Positions 1 to 11,626 of a stretch of DNA of 64,000 nt are shown one piece after another. The DNA lies in the NCBI GenBank assembly GCA_030035585.1, contig CM057467.1, positions 67,320,941 through 67,384,940 of the forward strand, written 5' to 3'. Position 1 is the first letter of the stretch, and every line of letters starts with the position of its first letter. Both the position numbers and the translations under genes were made by a program. The DNA comes from Dugong dugon (lineage: Eukaryota; Chordata; Mammalia; Sirenia; Dugongidae). The notes under the pieces are model-generated. The model was not told the DNA's origin. It saw only the letters and a list, made by a program, of their open reading frames with translations, and did no database searches.

Positions 1-192
1 TCCAGCTTTGTGTGACTGCAGATCTTTGACTCTTCACCGCCATGCTGCACTGCCCTGCCAAGGCAAGTTGTCTTCAATCTCTTGCAGCTGCCCAAGGGAC
101 ATGGCCCTTTGAGTCTGCAATTGTTCAAAATACCCAAGGACTGATGAATCCAAGCCCTGCTCAAAACCTTGCTTCATCTACAGCTTCGGGCC
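1..192. other. Unassigned sequence
   Basis: No repeat or coding signal recognised. Ordinary mixed-composition mammalian sequence. Confidence 0.4.
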
Positions 193-290
193 AATAGTTT
201 AATCACCTCACGTTTCAGTTTCTTCATCTATAAGCAAAACATTATACTTTCCTACATGCAAGGGTACTGGGAAGATTAATTGGATGCTCC
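193..290 (+). mobile_element. MIR fragment (ancient tRNA-derived SINE)
   Basis: Contains a decayed version of the MIR central segment ('cagtttcttcatctataa' in place of 'cagtttcctcatctgtaa'). Old and diverged; the ends are approximate. Confidence 0.5.
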
Positions 291-574
291 AGAAGTGCTT
301 TTCAGATGAAAAATATGGATTATTTGCATTATTATTTTAATAGCCTTGGACTTTGATATCCCCAGTTTACACGGAGGTAGAGGGCTTGAAAAAAGGAGAT
401 TGGTGAGATTCATTTTCTCTAGCCTTGTCCTCTCAGCCAGGCAGGACAAACACAGACACCTCTTGACCTGAGGGTGGGTCATTCGAGAATCTAGCATCCA
501 AAGAACCATAGAACAGCTGCTTATTACCTGTCTTCAAACCCAGAATGTGAATACCCCAGGACAAGGACCTTCTC
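291..574. other. Unassigned sequence
   Basis: Nothing recognisable. The short reading frame on the minus strand here has no domain or family features. Confidence 0.4.
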
Positions 575-672
575 TGTCTTTATCAGCATATCCCCAACAC
601 CTAGAAGAGTGCTTCAAACCTAGTGGTGCTCAATAGATATATGTTGAATGAATTAATAAATGAACGAACAAA
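575..672 (+). mobile_element. L2 LINE 3' end fragment
   Basis: Matches the usual 3' end of mammalian L2: 'cagcatatccccaacacc', a diverged 'agtgcctggcacat' segment, 'ggtgctcaatagata', then a 'gttgaatgaat' tail running into simple 'aatgaacgaac' repeats. Non-coding remnant. Confidence 0.65.
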
Positions 673-754
673 AAAACTAATGAACAAACAACAAGATGAA
701 CCAGGAAATATCAGAGTAGAGAGAGCTCTTAGACAATATTTGAGTCAACCTCCT

Positions 755-830
755 GAGTATGTATCTGAGACACCCAGGGCCCAGAGAGAAATTATTTGCT
801 CAAGGTCACATCACAATTAAATGGCAAAAG
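755..830 (-). mobile_element. MIR fragment
   Basis: 'cccagagagaaattatttgctcaaggtcacatca' resembles, in pieces, the antisense MIR segment 'cagagaggttaagtaacttgcccaaggtcac'. Short and diverged. The stretch from about 830 to 1,022 holds nothing I recognise. Confidence 0.5.
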
Positions 831-1035
831 AAAAAACTAATTCTGAGATGGTAAATGAGTTTCATTTCAAACCCGATCACTGATGGAGCAGTAGTAAGTA
901 GCTGAAGCACTGAATTGAGAAACTTTGTGAAATTAAATCTGTGCTCTGAAAGAAAGAGTGCTGTGATCGATTGGCAATGTCTGTCTTGATTATGGAAAAG
1001 AGCAGTGGTGGCACTGGTATCATGATGGTTTGTTA

Positions 1036-3756
1036 TTTCTTTTTTAAATAATATTTTATTGTGTTTTAAGTGAAAGTTTACACAGCATATTAGGTTCCCA
1101 TTTAGCAATTTTTATACAAATTGTTCTGTAACATTGGTTGCAGTTTTAACAATCTGTCAGCATTCTCATTATTTCCATTCTGTTTGTTCTGTTTCCATTG
1201 ATCTAGCTTCCCTTCCACTCCTGCCTTCTCATCTTCGCTTTTGGGTAAATGTTGACCATTTGGTCTCCCATAGTGGAATGTTTAAGGAAGCACATTACTC
1301 ATGGATGATATCGTTTATTTTATAAGGCAATCTGTTATTCAGATAAAAGGTCACTCCAGAAATAGCTTCAGTTCCAAGTTCCAAGGCTATCTTAGGGCAA
1401 TAGTCTCGGGGGTTCCTTTAGTCTCCATCAGTCCAGCAGGTCTGGCCTTTTTTAGGAATTTGAATTTTATTCTACATTTTTCTCCCGTTCTATCTGGGAC
1501 CTTCTATTGTGTCCTTGGTCAGAATGGTCGGTCTGTTGGTAGTGGTAGCCGGGCGCCATTTAGTTTTTCAGGTCTCAAGTTAGAAGAAGCCATGGTTCAC
1601 GTGGGCTATTAGTCCTGTGGACTATTTTCTTCTTTGAGCCTTTGATTTCCTTCATTCTCTTCTGCTCCAAACGAGTGGAAACCAATAGTTGTTATCTTAT
1701 TGTCTCAAAAGCTTTTAAGACCCCAGATGCTACTCACCAAACTAGGACGTAGAACATTATCTTTATGAAGTATGTTATGCCAATTGACTAAGTTGTCCCC
1801 CAAGACTACGATCTTAAGCCTTTTAACCCAGTAAAACCAATCCCAAGAGTTGCTTGGATATGTCTAAGAAGCCTCTGTAACTGTGCCCCTATATGCTTTG
1901 TTATATATAGATACATATGCAGCACTCACAAACATGTATACACATATGCCTACAGATGCACCTATAGATGCAGGTGCCTTTACTCTCGTATGCCTTCTCA
2001 TACACATATATGCATACATATCTACTTACATAACCACATACATATTTTTTTGTTGTTGTTACTATTGTGGCAAAATTATATATGTTATAGCATTTATCAA
2101 AATTGTCCCTTTTTCTTGTGTACCTCTTAGTGTCTTTATTTACTTTGGTCAAGTTGTGCTGACTTCACCCATATTTGGCATTGCCTTTCCCATCACCAAA
2201 AATAACAAATGTCTACTATCTAGAAAATGATTCCCCCTTCTCCTCCTCCCATCCCTGGTAACCATAAAAGAATATTGTTTTTCTGTGTGTGTATCTAGAC
2301 TTTTTATAATAGTGGGACCATACTATATTTGTCCTTTTGTAATTGACTTATTTCACTCAGCATAATGTCCTCCAGATTCATCCATGCTGTAAGATGTTTT
2401 GCAGACTCATCATTATTCTTTATTGTTGCCCAATATTCCATTGTATGTATGTACCACAATCTGTTTATCCATTCATTCGTTGATGGGCACTTAAGTTATT
2501 CTGATCTTTTTACTATTGTGAATCATGCTGCAATCAAAATAGGTGTGCATATGTCTGTTCATATCACTGCTCTTATATCTCTTGGATATATACCTAGGAG
2601 TGGGATTCCTGGATCATAAGATATTTCTATTTCTAGCTTTTAGAGGAAGCGCCATACCATTTTCCATAGTGGTTGTACCATGTTACAATCTTACCAGCAG
2701 AGAATAATAGTTCCAATCTCCCCACAACCTTGTCAGCATTTGTTGTTTTCTGTTTTGTTTTGTTTTAAATCATTGGCATTTTTGCAGGGGTGAAATTGTA
2801 TCTGGTCGTAGTTTTGATTTGCATCTTCCTAATGGCCCAGTGGTTAAGAGCTATGCCTGCTAACTAAAAGTTTGGCAGTTGAAACCCACCAGCTGCTCCT
2901 ATGGGGCAGTTCTACTCTGTCCTATAGGGTCACTATGAGTCAGAATTGACTCGACTGCACTGGGTTCAATGGCTAATGATAGCAAGAATCTTTTCACGTA
3001 TTTGTTGGCCACCTGAATGTCCTCTTCGCTGAAGTGTCTGTTCGTGTCCTTTGCCCATTTTTTGATTGAATTGTTTGTCTTTTTGTTGTTGCGTTGTTGA
3101 AGTTTTCTATATATTTTAGAGATGAGACCCTTATCAGATACATGATTGCCAATAGTTTTTTCCCAGTCTATAGGTTCTCTTTTTACTTTCTTGGTAAAAT
3201 CTTTTGATGAGTATAAGTATTTAATTTTAAGAAGGTCTCAGTTATCTAATTTATCTTCTGTCATCCATGCATTTTTAGTAGTGTAGGATAGGATATTTAT
3301 GCCAAAAATCAGGTGTCCTAGTTTTGTCCCTCTGTTATCTTCCAGGGACTTTATAGTTTTAGCTTTAACATTTAGGTCTTTGATTAATTTTGAGTTAGCT
3401 TCTGTGCGTGGTGTTAGGTATGGATCCTGTTTCGTTTTTCTACAAATGGATACCCAGTTTTGTCAGCACCATTTGTTAAAGAGACTGTTTATCCCCCTTG
3501 AAAGGACTTCAACCCTTTGTCGAAGATCAGCTGCGCATAGATGGATGGGTTTACTTCTGGGTTCTCAATTCTATTCCATTGGTCTATGTGTCTGTCATAG
3601 AGCCAGTACCAGGCTGCTTTGATTACCATGGCTGTATAGTAAGTTTTGAGATCAGGAAGTGTGAGGCCTCCTACTTTGTTCTTCTACTTCATCATTGCTT
3701 TAGCTATTTGGGGCCTCTTTCCTTTCCAGATTAGTTTTTCCATTTCATTTACATCT
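1036..3756 (-). mobile_element. 5'-truncated L1 LINE (3' UTR plus ORF2 C-terminal region)
   Basis: Reading the minus strand, this is the C-terminal third of L1 ORF2 (about 3,756 down to 2,260) followed by the long 3' UTR, ending in an A-rich tail seen as T-rich sequence at 1,036-1,060. The frame is broken many times. The same 3' UTR recurs at 13.3, 35.1, 48.4 and 63.8 kb. A 9-bp direct repeat, TGATGGTTT, lies at 1,023-1,031 and 3,757-3,765 and fits a target-site duplication. An AfroSINE interrupts it at 2,834-2,973. Non-functional remnant. Confidence 0.85.
2834..2973 (+). mobile_element. AfroSINE, short form, inside L1
   Basis: tRNA-like head with 'cagtggttaagagc', the 'tttggcagttgaaaccc' B-box region, then 'ctatggggcagttctac' and a diverged 'gagtcagaattgactc'. 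L1 ORF2 sequence resumes directly on both sides ('cttcctaatgg' before, 'aatggctaatgatagc' after), so the SINE inserted after the L1. Confidence 0.9.
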
Positions 3757-3765
3757 TGATGGTTT

Positions 3766-3947
3766 AATTGGTGACACAATTATATTCTCCTTTGAATTTT
3801 TTGTTGATACCATGTATTTTCATTAATGGAAGGCATGCTGATTGAAGGACCAATTCAGAATTTTTGCTATGAGTTATGGATTTTTATACCCATTATCTGG
3901 GATCAGATATGTCCCAGCAGACCCTGGACATAGTAAATTCTACCGAT
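3766..3947. other. Unassigned spacer between L1 and RTE
   Basis: About 180 bp of AT-rich sequence that I cannot place in either neighbouring element. Confidence 0.35.
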
Positions 3948-5190
3948 ATGTTGTTATTATTGTTAGGTGGCATCAAGTAGGTTCAAACTCATAGTGACCC
4001 TATGTACAACAGAACGAAACATTGCCTGGTCCTGCACCATCCTCATGATCATTGTTATGCTTGGACCCATTGTTGCAGCCACCATGTCAGTCCATCTCGT
4101 TGAGGGTCTTTCTCTTTTTCGCTGACCTCTACAAAGCATGATGTCCTTCTCCAGAGATTGATCCCTCCTTATAACATGTCCAAAGTATGTGAGATGTAAT
4201 CTCTCCATCCTCACTTCTAAGGAGCATTCTGGCAGTACTTCTTCCAAAATAGATTTGTTTGTTCTTTTGGCAGTCCATGATATATTCAATATTTTCGCCA
4301 ACACCATAATTCAAGGCGTCAATTCTTCTTCGGTCTTCTGTATTCACTCCCCAGCTTTCGCATGTATATGAGATGACTGAAAACACCATGGCTTAGGTCA
4401 GGTGTACCTTAGTCCTCAACGTGACATCTTTACTTTTTAACACTTTAAAGCGATCCTTTGTAGCAGATTTGCCCAATACAATGTGTCATTTGATTTCTTA
4501 ACTGCTGTTTCCGTGGATGTTGACTGTGGATCTAAGTAAAATGAAATCCTTGACAGATTCAATCTTTTCTCCGTTTATCATGATGCTGCTTCTTGGGCCA
4601 GTTGTGAGGATTTTTGTTTTCTTTATGTTGAGGTGTAATCCATACTGAAGGCTGTGGTCTTTTATCTTCTTCAGTAAGTGCTTCAAGTCCTTTTTCAGCA
4701 AGCAAGGTTGTGTCATCTGCATAACGCAGGTTGTGAATGAGCCTTCCTCCAATCCTGATGTCCCATTCTTCTTCATATAGTCCAGATTCTCAGATTATTT
4801 GCTTAGCATAGAGATTGAATAAGTATGGTGAAAGGATACAACCCTGACACACATCTTTCCTGACTTTAAACCACACAGTATCCCCTTGTCGTGTTCGAAT
4901 AACTGCCTCTTGATCTATGTACAGGTTCCTCATGAGCACAATTAAGTGTTCTGGAATTCCCATTCTTCACAATGTTATCCACAATTTGTTATGATCCACA
5001 CAGTAAAATCCCTTTGCATAGTCAATAAAACACAGGTAAACATCTTGCTGGTATTTTCTGCATTCAGCCAGGATCCATCTGATATCAGCAATGATATCCT
5101 TTGTTCCATGTCCTCTTCTGAATCCAACTTGAATTTCTGGCAGTTCCCTGTCAAGGTACTGCTGCAACTGATATGAGTCGATAATAAATT
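3948..5190 (-). mobile_element. RTE/BovB-clade LINE fragment, 5'-truncated
   Basis: Minus-strand translation gives broken pieces of an RTE reverse transcriptase. A motif A region reads FIDYAKGFYCVDH at about 5,000-5,040. Further on come 'LNIKKTKILTTGP' at about 4,590-4,640 and a C-terminal 'TYFGHVIRRDQSLEKDIML' region at about 4,130-4,200. The 3' end at 3,948-3,975 is the usual 'ccacctaacaataataac' (reverse strand). Frameshifts and stops throughout; not functional. Confidence 0.85.
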
Positions 5191-6120
5191 CTTTTTTTTT
5201 TTTTTAATTTCTTGAAAATTTGCAAAACGTGAGGTAAAACATGAAAGTGCCTGGCAATAACTGCACATGCATTTTATTCTAGTCTCCTTCTTCTTGCTTC
5301 TTGGCTTTTTTTTTTTTCATGAAACTTTTCAAAACATGGTACAATGCATTCTTCCTTACTTTAAAAGCAGTACTTACAGCCCAAACAAATAAAACTAAAG
5401 GAATTTGAATCTCAGGAAAATTACCACCACTATGTATTCTTCCTTATAACAAAAGCAGTACTAACAGTTAAGAAACAGAAACAGCTTGCCTGAAATACTG
5501 CAGAACTGCTCACAGCAGTGCATTCCACCTGCTACACGTGGAAGCAATGATTAGGCCCTAAGATTGAATGTGTAGTAAGAATAATTTATAGGAATTCGAG
5601 TATCTTGAAAAGTACCACTGCAATGCATTATTCCATATTGCAAAGGCATTATTTACTGTTTAGAAGCTAGAAAAGCAGGGAGCCAGTAACACCTGGAAAC
5701 AATAAATGACATCAAGGAGAAAATGGCCAGTATGACTGAATAAAGACTAAGAATAGCTTATTCTTGTGATAAATACATTCTCATGAGAGCATAGTAACTG
5801 GGAAACATACTGAGGAGGTTTATCTCACAGAAATAAAAGCAAACCTGTCAAGAGATTAGAAAATTCACACATCCAGGAGGCATCACCTACGATAATGATA
5901 ATGCCCAATCTACACAAAAATGAGACTCCAACTCAGGGTTCTTGAGTTTTTTACATTTCAAAAGGCTCCCACCTTGAGGCAAAATGTGTTAAAATCAGGC
6001 TACCTTTTTTCCAAAGAACTCCAGAGGTATAAAATGTGGTAGGGATATGCCCCCATGAGTTACCAAGTGTTAACATTAAGTCATGACAAAAGACTGGATC
6101 CCAGGTGTCCTGACACCTAA
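5191..6120. other. Unassigned region with diverged internal direct repeats
   Basis: Starts with a T run (5,191-5,206). Three related modules follow at about 5,318-5,385, 5,405-5,475 and 5,595-5,665. Each has the order 'aaa-t/cacca', 'atg(c/t)att(c/a)ttcc', '(a/c)aaa(a/g)gca' and 'cagt/tta'. No coding potential. Possibly an LTR or other repeat that I do not recognise. Confidence 0.4.
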
Positions 6121-6124
6121 GCCA

Positions 6125-6200
6125 CTTGGTCAAATCAGTTATCTTCTCTGAGTCTCAGTTTCCTCAATTTGGAAAATGAGGTGCTTGCAGGAGATTAAAC
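6125..6200 (+). mobile_element. MIR fragment
   Basis: 'gtctcagtttcctcaat' followed by a variant of 'aaaatgag...gattaaa', the sense-strand MIR core. Confidence 0.65.
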
Positions 6201-6689
6201 CTAGATACTGTGTGCTGCTTTACTTGTCTTTATAACTCTTATTGTCTGTCATCCTGAGTGGAATGTTCACAACTGCACACTCAGAGCTTTGAAGGGCCCT
6301 CGGCACATTGCAGAATAAACATTATCTGAGTTTGAATTTGAACCCTGGAAATGAGAGTGCAGGTACCCGTGCACCTTGTCCAGTGCACCCATGAAAAGAC
6401 TGTCCTGAAGGGTCAGGGCTGGGTGCCTAAGGAGATTCTGTTTGCCAGAAAGGAGAAGCAGAGGAGTCTTCCAATGTCATCCATGTGATGAGCATCTTGT
6501 ATGTGCCAAGGACTATGTTAGGTGCTGACGGTTATGGCACAGTGAGTGTGAGCTATGATAGACAACTTAGAGTGGCGCACAAGTGATTAATTTCACCTGA
6601 AAGGTCAGAAAACACAGATGAGGTGGCATTTTCACTAGATCCTCATGGAAGAACAGGGTCTCCAAAGGGATGATATAAGGAAGATGTAA
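6201..6689. other. Mostly unassigned sequence
   Basis: A weak L2/MIR-like stretch lies around 6,480-6,540 ('tatgtgccaaggactatgt'). Otherwise nothing recognised. Confidence 0.4.
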
Positions 6690-6800
6690 CGAAGTCTCCT
6701 GCCAGAATGGAATCTCCACGAGGGCAGGAATTTTTGTGTGATCTGTTCACCAGTGCATCACCAGCCCTCCAATAGTACTAGGTATATAGTAGGACCCTGT
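6690..6800 (+). mobile_element. L2 LINE 3' end fragment
   Basis: Diverged copy of the L2 terminal block: 'aatctccacgagggcagga', then 'ttcaccagtgcatcaccagc', then a 'gtatatagtagg' segment. Confidence 0.65.
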
Positions 6801-6810
6801 GAGAATGTCT

Positions 6811-6834
6811 GTGTGTGTGTGTGTGTGTGTGTGT
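6811..6834 (+). repeat. (GT)12 microsatellite
   Basis: Twelve uninterrupted GT units, followed by 'atacacacatgtg', which can pair back on the repeat. Confidence 0.97.
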
Positions 6835-6839
6835 ATACA

Positions 6840-7648
6840 CACATGTGGGCATTACAGACAGGCTGGCTAGCAGGAGCAAAATTGTGAGCTTGCAAGGATA
6901 GCCTAGAATTATTTTGTGTTACAATGAGGCAGAAATGCACTTTTGCAGAGAAGGGGGAAAGGTAGCAACAAAAGATGGGGCTGGCGAAATGGGGCAAATT
7001 TGGAAGGGCCTTGAATACCACATTCACGCTCAGGAATTTGGAATGGTTCCGGTAATCCATCGTTGCATACTCCAATTTAATCTTTCAAGCAAATTTTTTT
7101 TTTCTCCTAAGGCTTCCTCTGCCAAGCGTGAGGGCACACTCATAAAATGTAAAATCTGTTTGAATAATTAAACCTGTGGCCAAGAGCAGTGGCCAGGGCA
7201 GAGGACACTGGCCTGTGACACTGTAAATCATTGCCATTGCTGGTACTCGGCACAGCCCATAAATGCCTGGGAAAGCATGTGAGCAGCAGGCCCGGCCAGT
7301 GGCGGCAGGAAGCGCTGAATCAGCATTCTGCATTGGGTTTAAGGATGAATTATGGAAAGGAGGTGGGGACACTCCTTGCCACCATGCCTCTAACAGCCAA
7401 AGCTGGAAGCCACTTTGCTGACAGATAGGGCGAGGCTTTGACACGCCCTGCATTCCACTCCCCTCTTTAGCATCAAGTCAGCTTCCTTTAACCCCTGCAA
7501 AAGGATGGGGAATGGGGAAGAGGAGACTAACACATTACGGGCCCCACCCAGAGAGAAGCCGCACTAATTCAGATTGTACCCAGGCAGCTGCCATCCTGAC
7601 CTTGAGTTCCCAAAGGTCTGTGGCGACTGAGTCTGATTCAGAGGAGTC
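6840..7648. other. Unassigned sequence
   Basis: About 800 bp without a convincing gene. Around 6,960-7,040 there is a weak resemblance to a common mammalian repeat reading 'gggccttgaatacca'. The segment 7,190-7,440 is richer in G+C than its surroundings. No splice-flanked reading frame could be supported. Confidence 0.4.
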
Positions 7649-8236
7649 TGTGATATACTCAGTGTCCCCAAAAAAGATATATTCGAGTCCTAACCCCCAG
7701 TACCCGTGAATATGACCTTACTAAGAAATTCATTAAAACCTATGAAAGCTGGAACCTGTATAAGGTGGAAACTTGTCAGAGGAGGAAAACGCAAATACTT
7801 TCCTCTGAAACAAGTGAAAGAAAAGTGGTAAGACTGCACCCTGTTCAAGGCAGAAAACTTTCGAGACCTGGAAAAACAAGGCAGACCTGTCAAGTTCCGG
7901 CTCTCACAGGTTTCACGGTAGCATGTTTGCAGCTATAATTAAAGTTAACATGAGGTCACACTGGAGTAGGTGGGTCCTAACCCAATATGAACGGTGTCCT
8001 TTTAAAAAGAGAAGAGACACAGAGGGAGGACAGCTGTGTGAAGACAGAGGCAGAGATTGGAGCTATGCTGCCACAAGCCACGGAATGCCCGGGGCTACCA
8101 GAAGCTAGGAAGAGGTAAGAAAGGATCTTCCCCTAGAGCCTTCAGGCAGGGCTGCTGACACCTTGATTTCAGACTTCTAGCCTCCAGAACTGTGTTCTTT
8201 TAAGCCACTCAGTTTGTGGAAACTAATACACACATC
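7649..8236 (+). mobile_element. MaLR/ERVL-type solo LTR with an internal insertion
   Basis: Starts 'tgtgatatactcagtgtccc' and carries the LTR landmarks 'aacatgaggtcacactggag', 'gacacagagggagga', 'cagaagctaggaag' and 'agcctccagaactgtg', ending near 'aaactaatacaca'. A sister copy is at 20,703-21,152. About 190 bp at 7,738-7,925 is absent from that sister and looks like a later insertion. No TSD could be confirmed. Non-coding. Confidence 0.75.
7738..7925. mobile_element. Possible small DNA transposon inside the LTR
   Basis: Absent from the related LTR at 20.7 kb. Its ends are imperfect inverted repeats: 'acctatgaaagctggaac' on the left and, read in reverse, 'acctgtgagagccggaac' on the right (14 of 18 match). 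A smaller hairpin (cagaggaggaaa/tttcctctg) lies inside at about 7,778-7,815. Family unknown. Confidence 0.45.
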
Positions 8237-8910
8237 CACTCACTGATTTGGACTTAAGTACCTATTACATGCCAGGCACTTCACATACATTATTTCAAAC
8301 AGTGGTAAAGAGTAGAGAACCTGCTCCTGGACAAACTTTATTCCAATGTTAACTCTCTCACTCATTAGCTAGGTGAACTCAGGAAGGTTATTCAACCTCT
8401 CTGTACCTCAACTGCTTCATCTTTAAAATGAGATAAATAACAGAGTCGTGAGGATTAAATGAGGCTTAAAACAATTAAATACTTGGAATACCGCCTGGCA
8501 CTTAGCAAATGCTACATAGTGTTAGCACTGATCACTATTCAAGTAGCAAATACAGATCATCTGCCATATTCCATGGTCTCGGATACATGCTCGATGTATA
8601 ACCACTTCATTCGTTCATTCAACAAATATTAGTGAGCATCTACTACATGCCAGATACTATGAGAGTTGCTTCTTCAGCATTGTCTCATTGATTCATTTTA
8701 GAAATATTTATTGAGCATTTACTCTATGCCAAGCCAGAGCCAGGGATTTACATATGTTATTTCAATAATGCAGCCCAACAACAATCTTCTCTGCTCCAGA
8801 CTCTGCTAAACACTCCACATACACTATCTTCTCACTTACTCAACAAACATCTGCTGAGGGCTACTGCATTCCAGGGGGAACCACACCAATCCATCCACTC
8901 CTTGAATAAA
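8237..8910 (+). mobile_element. Cluster of MIR and L2-like fragments
   Basis: A sense MIR occupies about 8,312-8,545 ('cattagctaggtgaactcagg', then 'aatgagataaataacag', then 'gcctggcacttagc'). Antisense L2/MIR end-like blocks lie at about 8,240-8,290, 8,600-8,670, 8,690-8,765 and 8,825-8,910. Each is built on 'caacaaatatt..tgagca.ctac..gcca'. Several independent ancient insertions, all non-coding. Confidence 0.6.
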
Positions 8911-9824
8911 TGTTTCTTCCACCTATGTTCCCTTTACAGGCAATTCATAGAAAGCAACATAACCTACAGGGTGGGAGTTATGATGCACATTTTTCAACCA
9001 AGGGTCCCATGTCGCAGGAATTCAGGTCTACCTCCAAGCCCACGGTCCTCCCAAAGTACCTTCAATCTCCCAAATCTTTGTCTCTTCCTATGGCCCATCT
9101 CAAGGGAAAACTATTTTCCTCATCCTAAGTGTAAAAGAGTTGCAGTTCATATGCCACTTATACTCCAAAACATCTGAAACAGCCAATAAAAAACCCACTG
9201 CCCAACAATGGACAACAATCCCATTAGTTGTTTGGAGGAACTAAAATTAGCCTTGCACTGACAAGCTGAGGGGGCGTTTAGGGGCACAGCCATCTCCAGC
9301 ACACAAAGGGAGTGTGGAATTGCTGGTCCTGCGAAGGCTTGGTTAGGATAAAGGTAGTAGAAGAAAAACAAGTTCACCCTTAATGAGAAATGACCTTCAT
9401 AACTCCATGGGTCTCCCTAGAGTTTCCTTTGTAGAATATTACATTTTTCCATATCTAATTCCAATCCATCTGTCTTATCACTGGTGTAGAAATATTAATA
9501 AAGATAGTTTTGTTTAGGCCCTTTTTTATTTTTTATATATGCAATGATTTTCTGCTTCTTTTCCCCCCTTTCCTATTATTTTCCCTCTCTCTCTCTCTCT
9601 CTCTGGCTCTTTCTCCCTCTCTCTCTTTTTGCAGTGTCTCTGATATTTAGTTTAATGTTTTTAATATCCCAACAGGCAAGGCTGACACCCTTGGCCCACT
9701 GCTACCCACAGACTCCCTGTCAGAGAGCTGGGTCTGCCCCTCTCAGCCTGCCAAGAATTGTGGCCACAACCAGGGCTTGCAGTAGCTTCTCCACATCGCA
9801 ACTTGTCTTGAGCTGGGCTTAGTT
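8911..9824. other. Unassigned sequence
   Basis: No gene or familiar repeat recognised, apart from the CT-rich tract entered separately. Short overlapping reading frames lack any domain. Confidence 0.4.
9584..9630 (+). repeat. CT-rich simple repeat
   Basis: 'ccctctctctctctctct' followed by interrupted CT units; a pyrimidine tract on the plus strand. Confidence 0.9.
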
Positions 9825-9937
9825 ACCTGGTACTTCCCTAACAAATTATATCGCAAGCAGGTGACTTTAAAGAACAGAAATTTATTTTCTCACGGTTCAG
9901 GAGGCTGAAGTCTAAATTCAGGGCATGGCTCTAGGTG

Positions 9938-11235
9938 GTTGTTGTTGTTCGGTGCCATCGAGTTGGTTCCAACTCATAACGACCCTACATAAAACAGAAC
10001 AAAACGCTGCCCGATCCTGAGCCATCCTCAAAATAGTTGTTATGTTTCGGCCCATTGTTGTAGCCACTGTGTCAATCCATGTCGTTGAGGGTCTTCCTCT
10101 TTTTCACTGACCCTCTACTTTACCAAGCATGATGTCCTTCTCCAGGGACTGGTCCCTCCTGATAACATGTCCAAAGTACATGAGGCAAAGTTTCACCATC
10201 CTTACTTCCAAGGGGCGCGCTGGCTGTATTTCTTCCAAAACAGACTTGTTCATTCTTCCGGCAGTCTGTGGTATATTCAGTATCCTTTGCCAACGCCGTA
10301 ATTCAAAGGCATCAATTCTTCTTTGGTCTTCCTTATTCATTGTCCAGCTTTCACGTGCATATGAGGCAACTGAAAACACCATGGCATCTTTGCTTTTTAC
10401 CACTTTAAAGAGGCCTTTTGCAGCAGATTTGCTCAATGCAATTACTTCATTTGATTTCTTGACTGTTGCTTCCATGGGTGTTGATTGTGGATCCAAGTAA
10501 AATGAAATCCTTGACAACGTCAATCTTTTCTCTCTTTATCATGATGTTGCTACTGGTCCAGTTGTGAGGATTTTTGTTTTCTTTATGTTGAGGTGTAATC
10601 CATACTGGAGGCTGTGGTCTTCAATCTTCCTCAGTAAGTGCTTCAAGTCCTCTTCCCTTTCAGCAAGCAAGGTTGTATCATCTGCATATTGCAGGTTGCT
10701 AATGAGTCTCCCACCAGTTCTGATGCCACATTCTTCCTCATATAGTCCAGCTTCTCAGATTATTTGCTCAGCATACAGATTGAATAAGTATGGTAAAAGG
10801 ATACAACCCTGACGTACACCTTTCTTGATTTTAAACCATGCAATAGCCTCTTGTTCTGTTCAAAGGACTGTCTCTTGGTCTATGAACAGGTTCCGCAGGA
10901 GCACAATTAAATGTTCTGGAATTCCCATTCTTCGTAGTGTTATCCGTAATTTCTTTGAACCACACAGTCAAATGCCTTTGCACAGTCAATAAAACACAGG
11001 TAAACGTCTTTCGGGTATTCTCTGTTTTCAGCCAAGATCCATCAGACATCAGCAGTGATATCCCTCTTTCCACGTCCTCTCCTGAATCGGGCTTGAATTT
11101 CTGACAGTTCCCTGTTGATGTACTGCTGCAACCACTTTTGAATGGTCTTCAGCAAAATTTTACTTTCATGTGATATCAATGATATTATTCAATAATTTCC
11201 ACATTCTGTTGGATCATGGCTTTGGGGTAGGTCCT
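9938..11235 (-). mobile_element. RTE/BovB-clade LINE fragment, 5'-truncated
   Basis: The minus-strand frame 10,104-10,523 encodes the RTE C-terminal region, including 'SYARESWTMNKEDQRRIDAF' and 'FGHVIRRDQSLEKDIMLG'. Upstream, RT fragments lie in other frames (10,560-11,070). The 3' end at 9,938 is '...ggcaccgaacaacaacaac' in reverse. The frame is broken; the copy is a dead insertion in an LTR. Confidence 0.87.
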
Positions 11236-11324
11236 TTCTTGTCGATTTCAGCTTCTAGTAGCTTCCAGCAATCCTTGGCATTCCTGGGCTTGTAGATGCA
11301 TCTATCTCCATAGTCTGTCTTTCT

Positions 11325-11352
11325 CTTCCCGCCCCCCCCCCTTCCCCCCGTG
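11325..11352 (+). repeat. C-rich tract
   Basis: Consecutive runs of nine or more C and of six C, separated by TT, within the LTR. Confidence 0.9.
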
Positions 11353-11475
11353 TGTCTCTGTGTCTATTCTATTCTTTCTATAACTCAGAAGTGGTTAGGT
11401 TTAGGACCGACCCTACACTGATATGACCTCATTCACATAACTAAAGAAGTCCCCCTACTTCCACACAAGGTCAAC

Positions 11476-11626
11476 TAAACCCATTGCTGTCAAGTCAATT
11501 CTGACACACAGTGACTCACTGCTCCATAGGGTTTTCTTGGCTGTAATCTTTATGGAAGCAGATCACCAGCCCTTTCTTCTGCAGCACCACTGGATGGGTT
11601 TGAACTGCCAACTTTTAGGTTAGTAT
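11476..11626 (-). mobile_element. AfroSINE, long form, 5'-truncated
   Basis: Reads on the plus strand 'cccattgctgtcaagtcaat', 'tccatagggttttcttggct', 'gtaatctttatggaagcaga' and 'tttgaactgccaactttt', the reverse complement of the SINE body and B-box region. The head is missing. Inserted in the LTR. Confidence 0.9.

Noticed and set aside
8237-8910. Possible CRISPR-like or regularly spaced repeat array
   Set aside because: The repeated blocks are diverged MIR/L2 ends with irregular spacing, and the DNA is mammalian.
9500-9830. Promoter or gene start near the CT tract and the 92-codon frame at 9,544
   Set aside because: The frame begins in simple CT repeats and shows no coding features; no CpG island.
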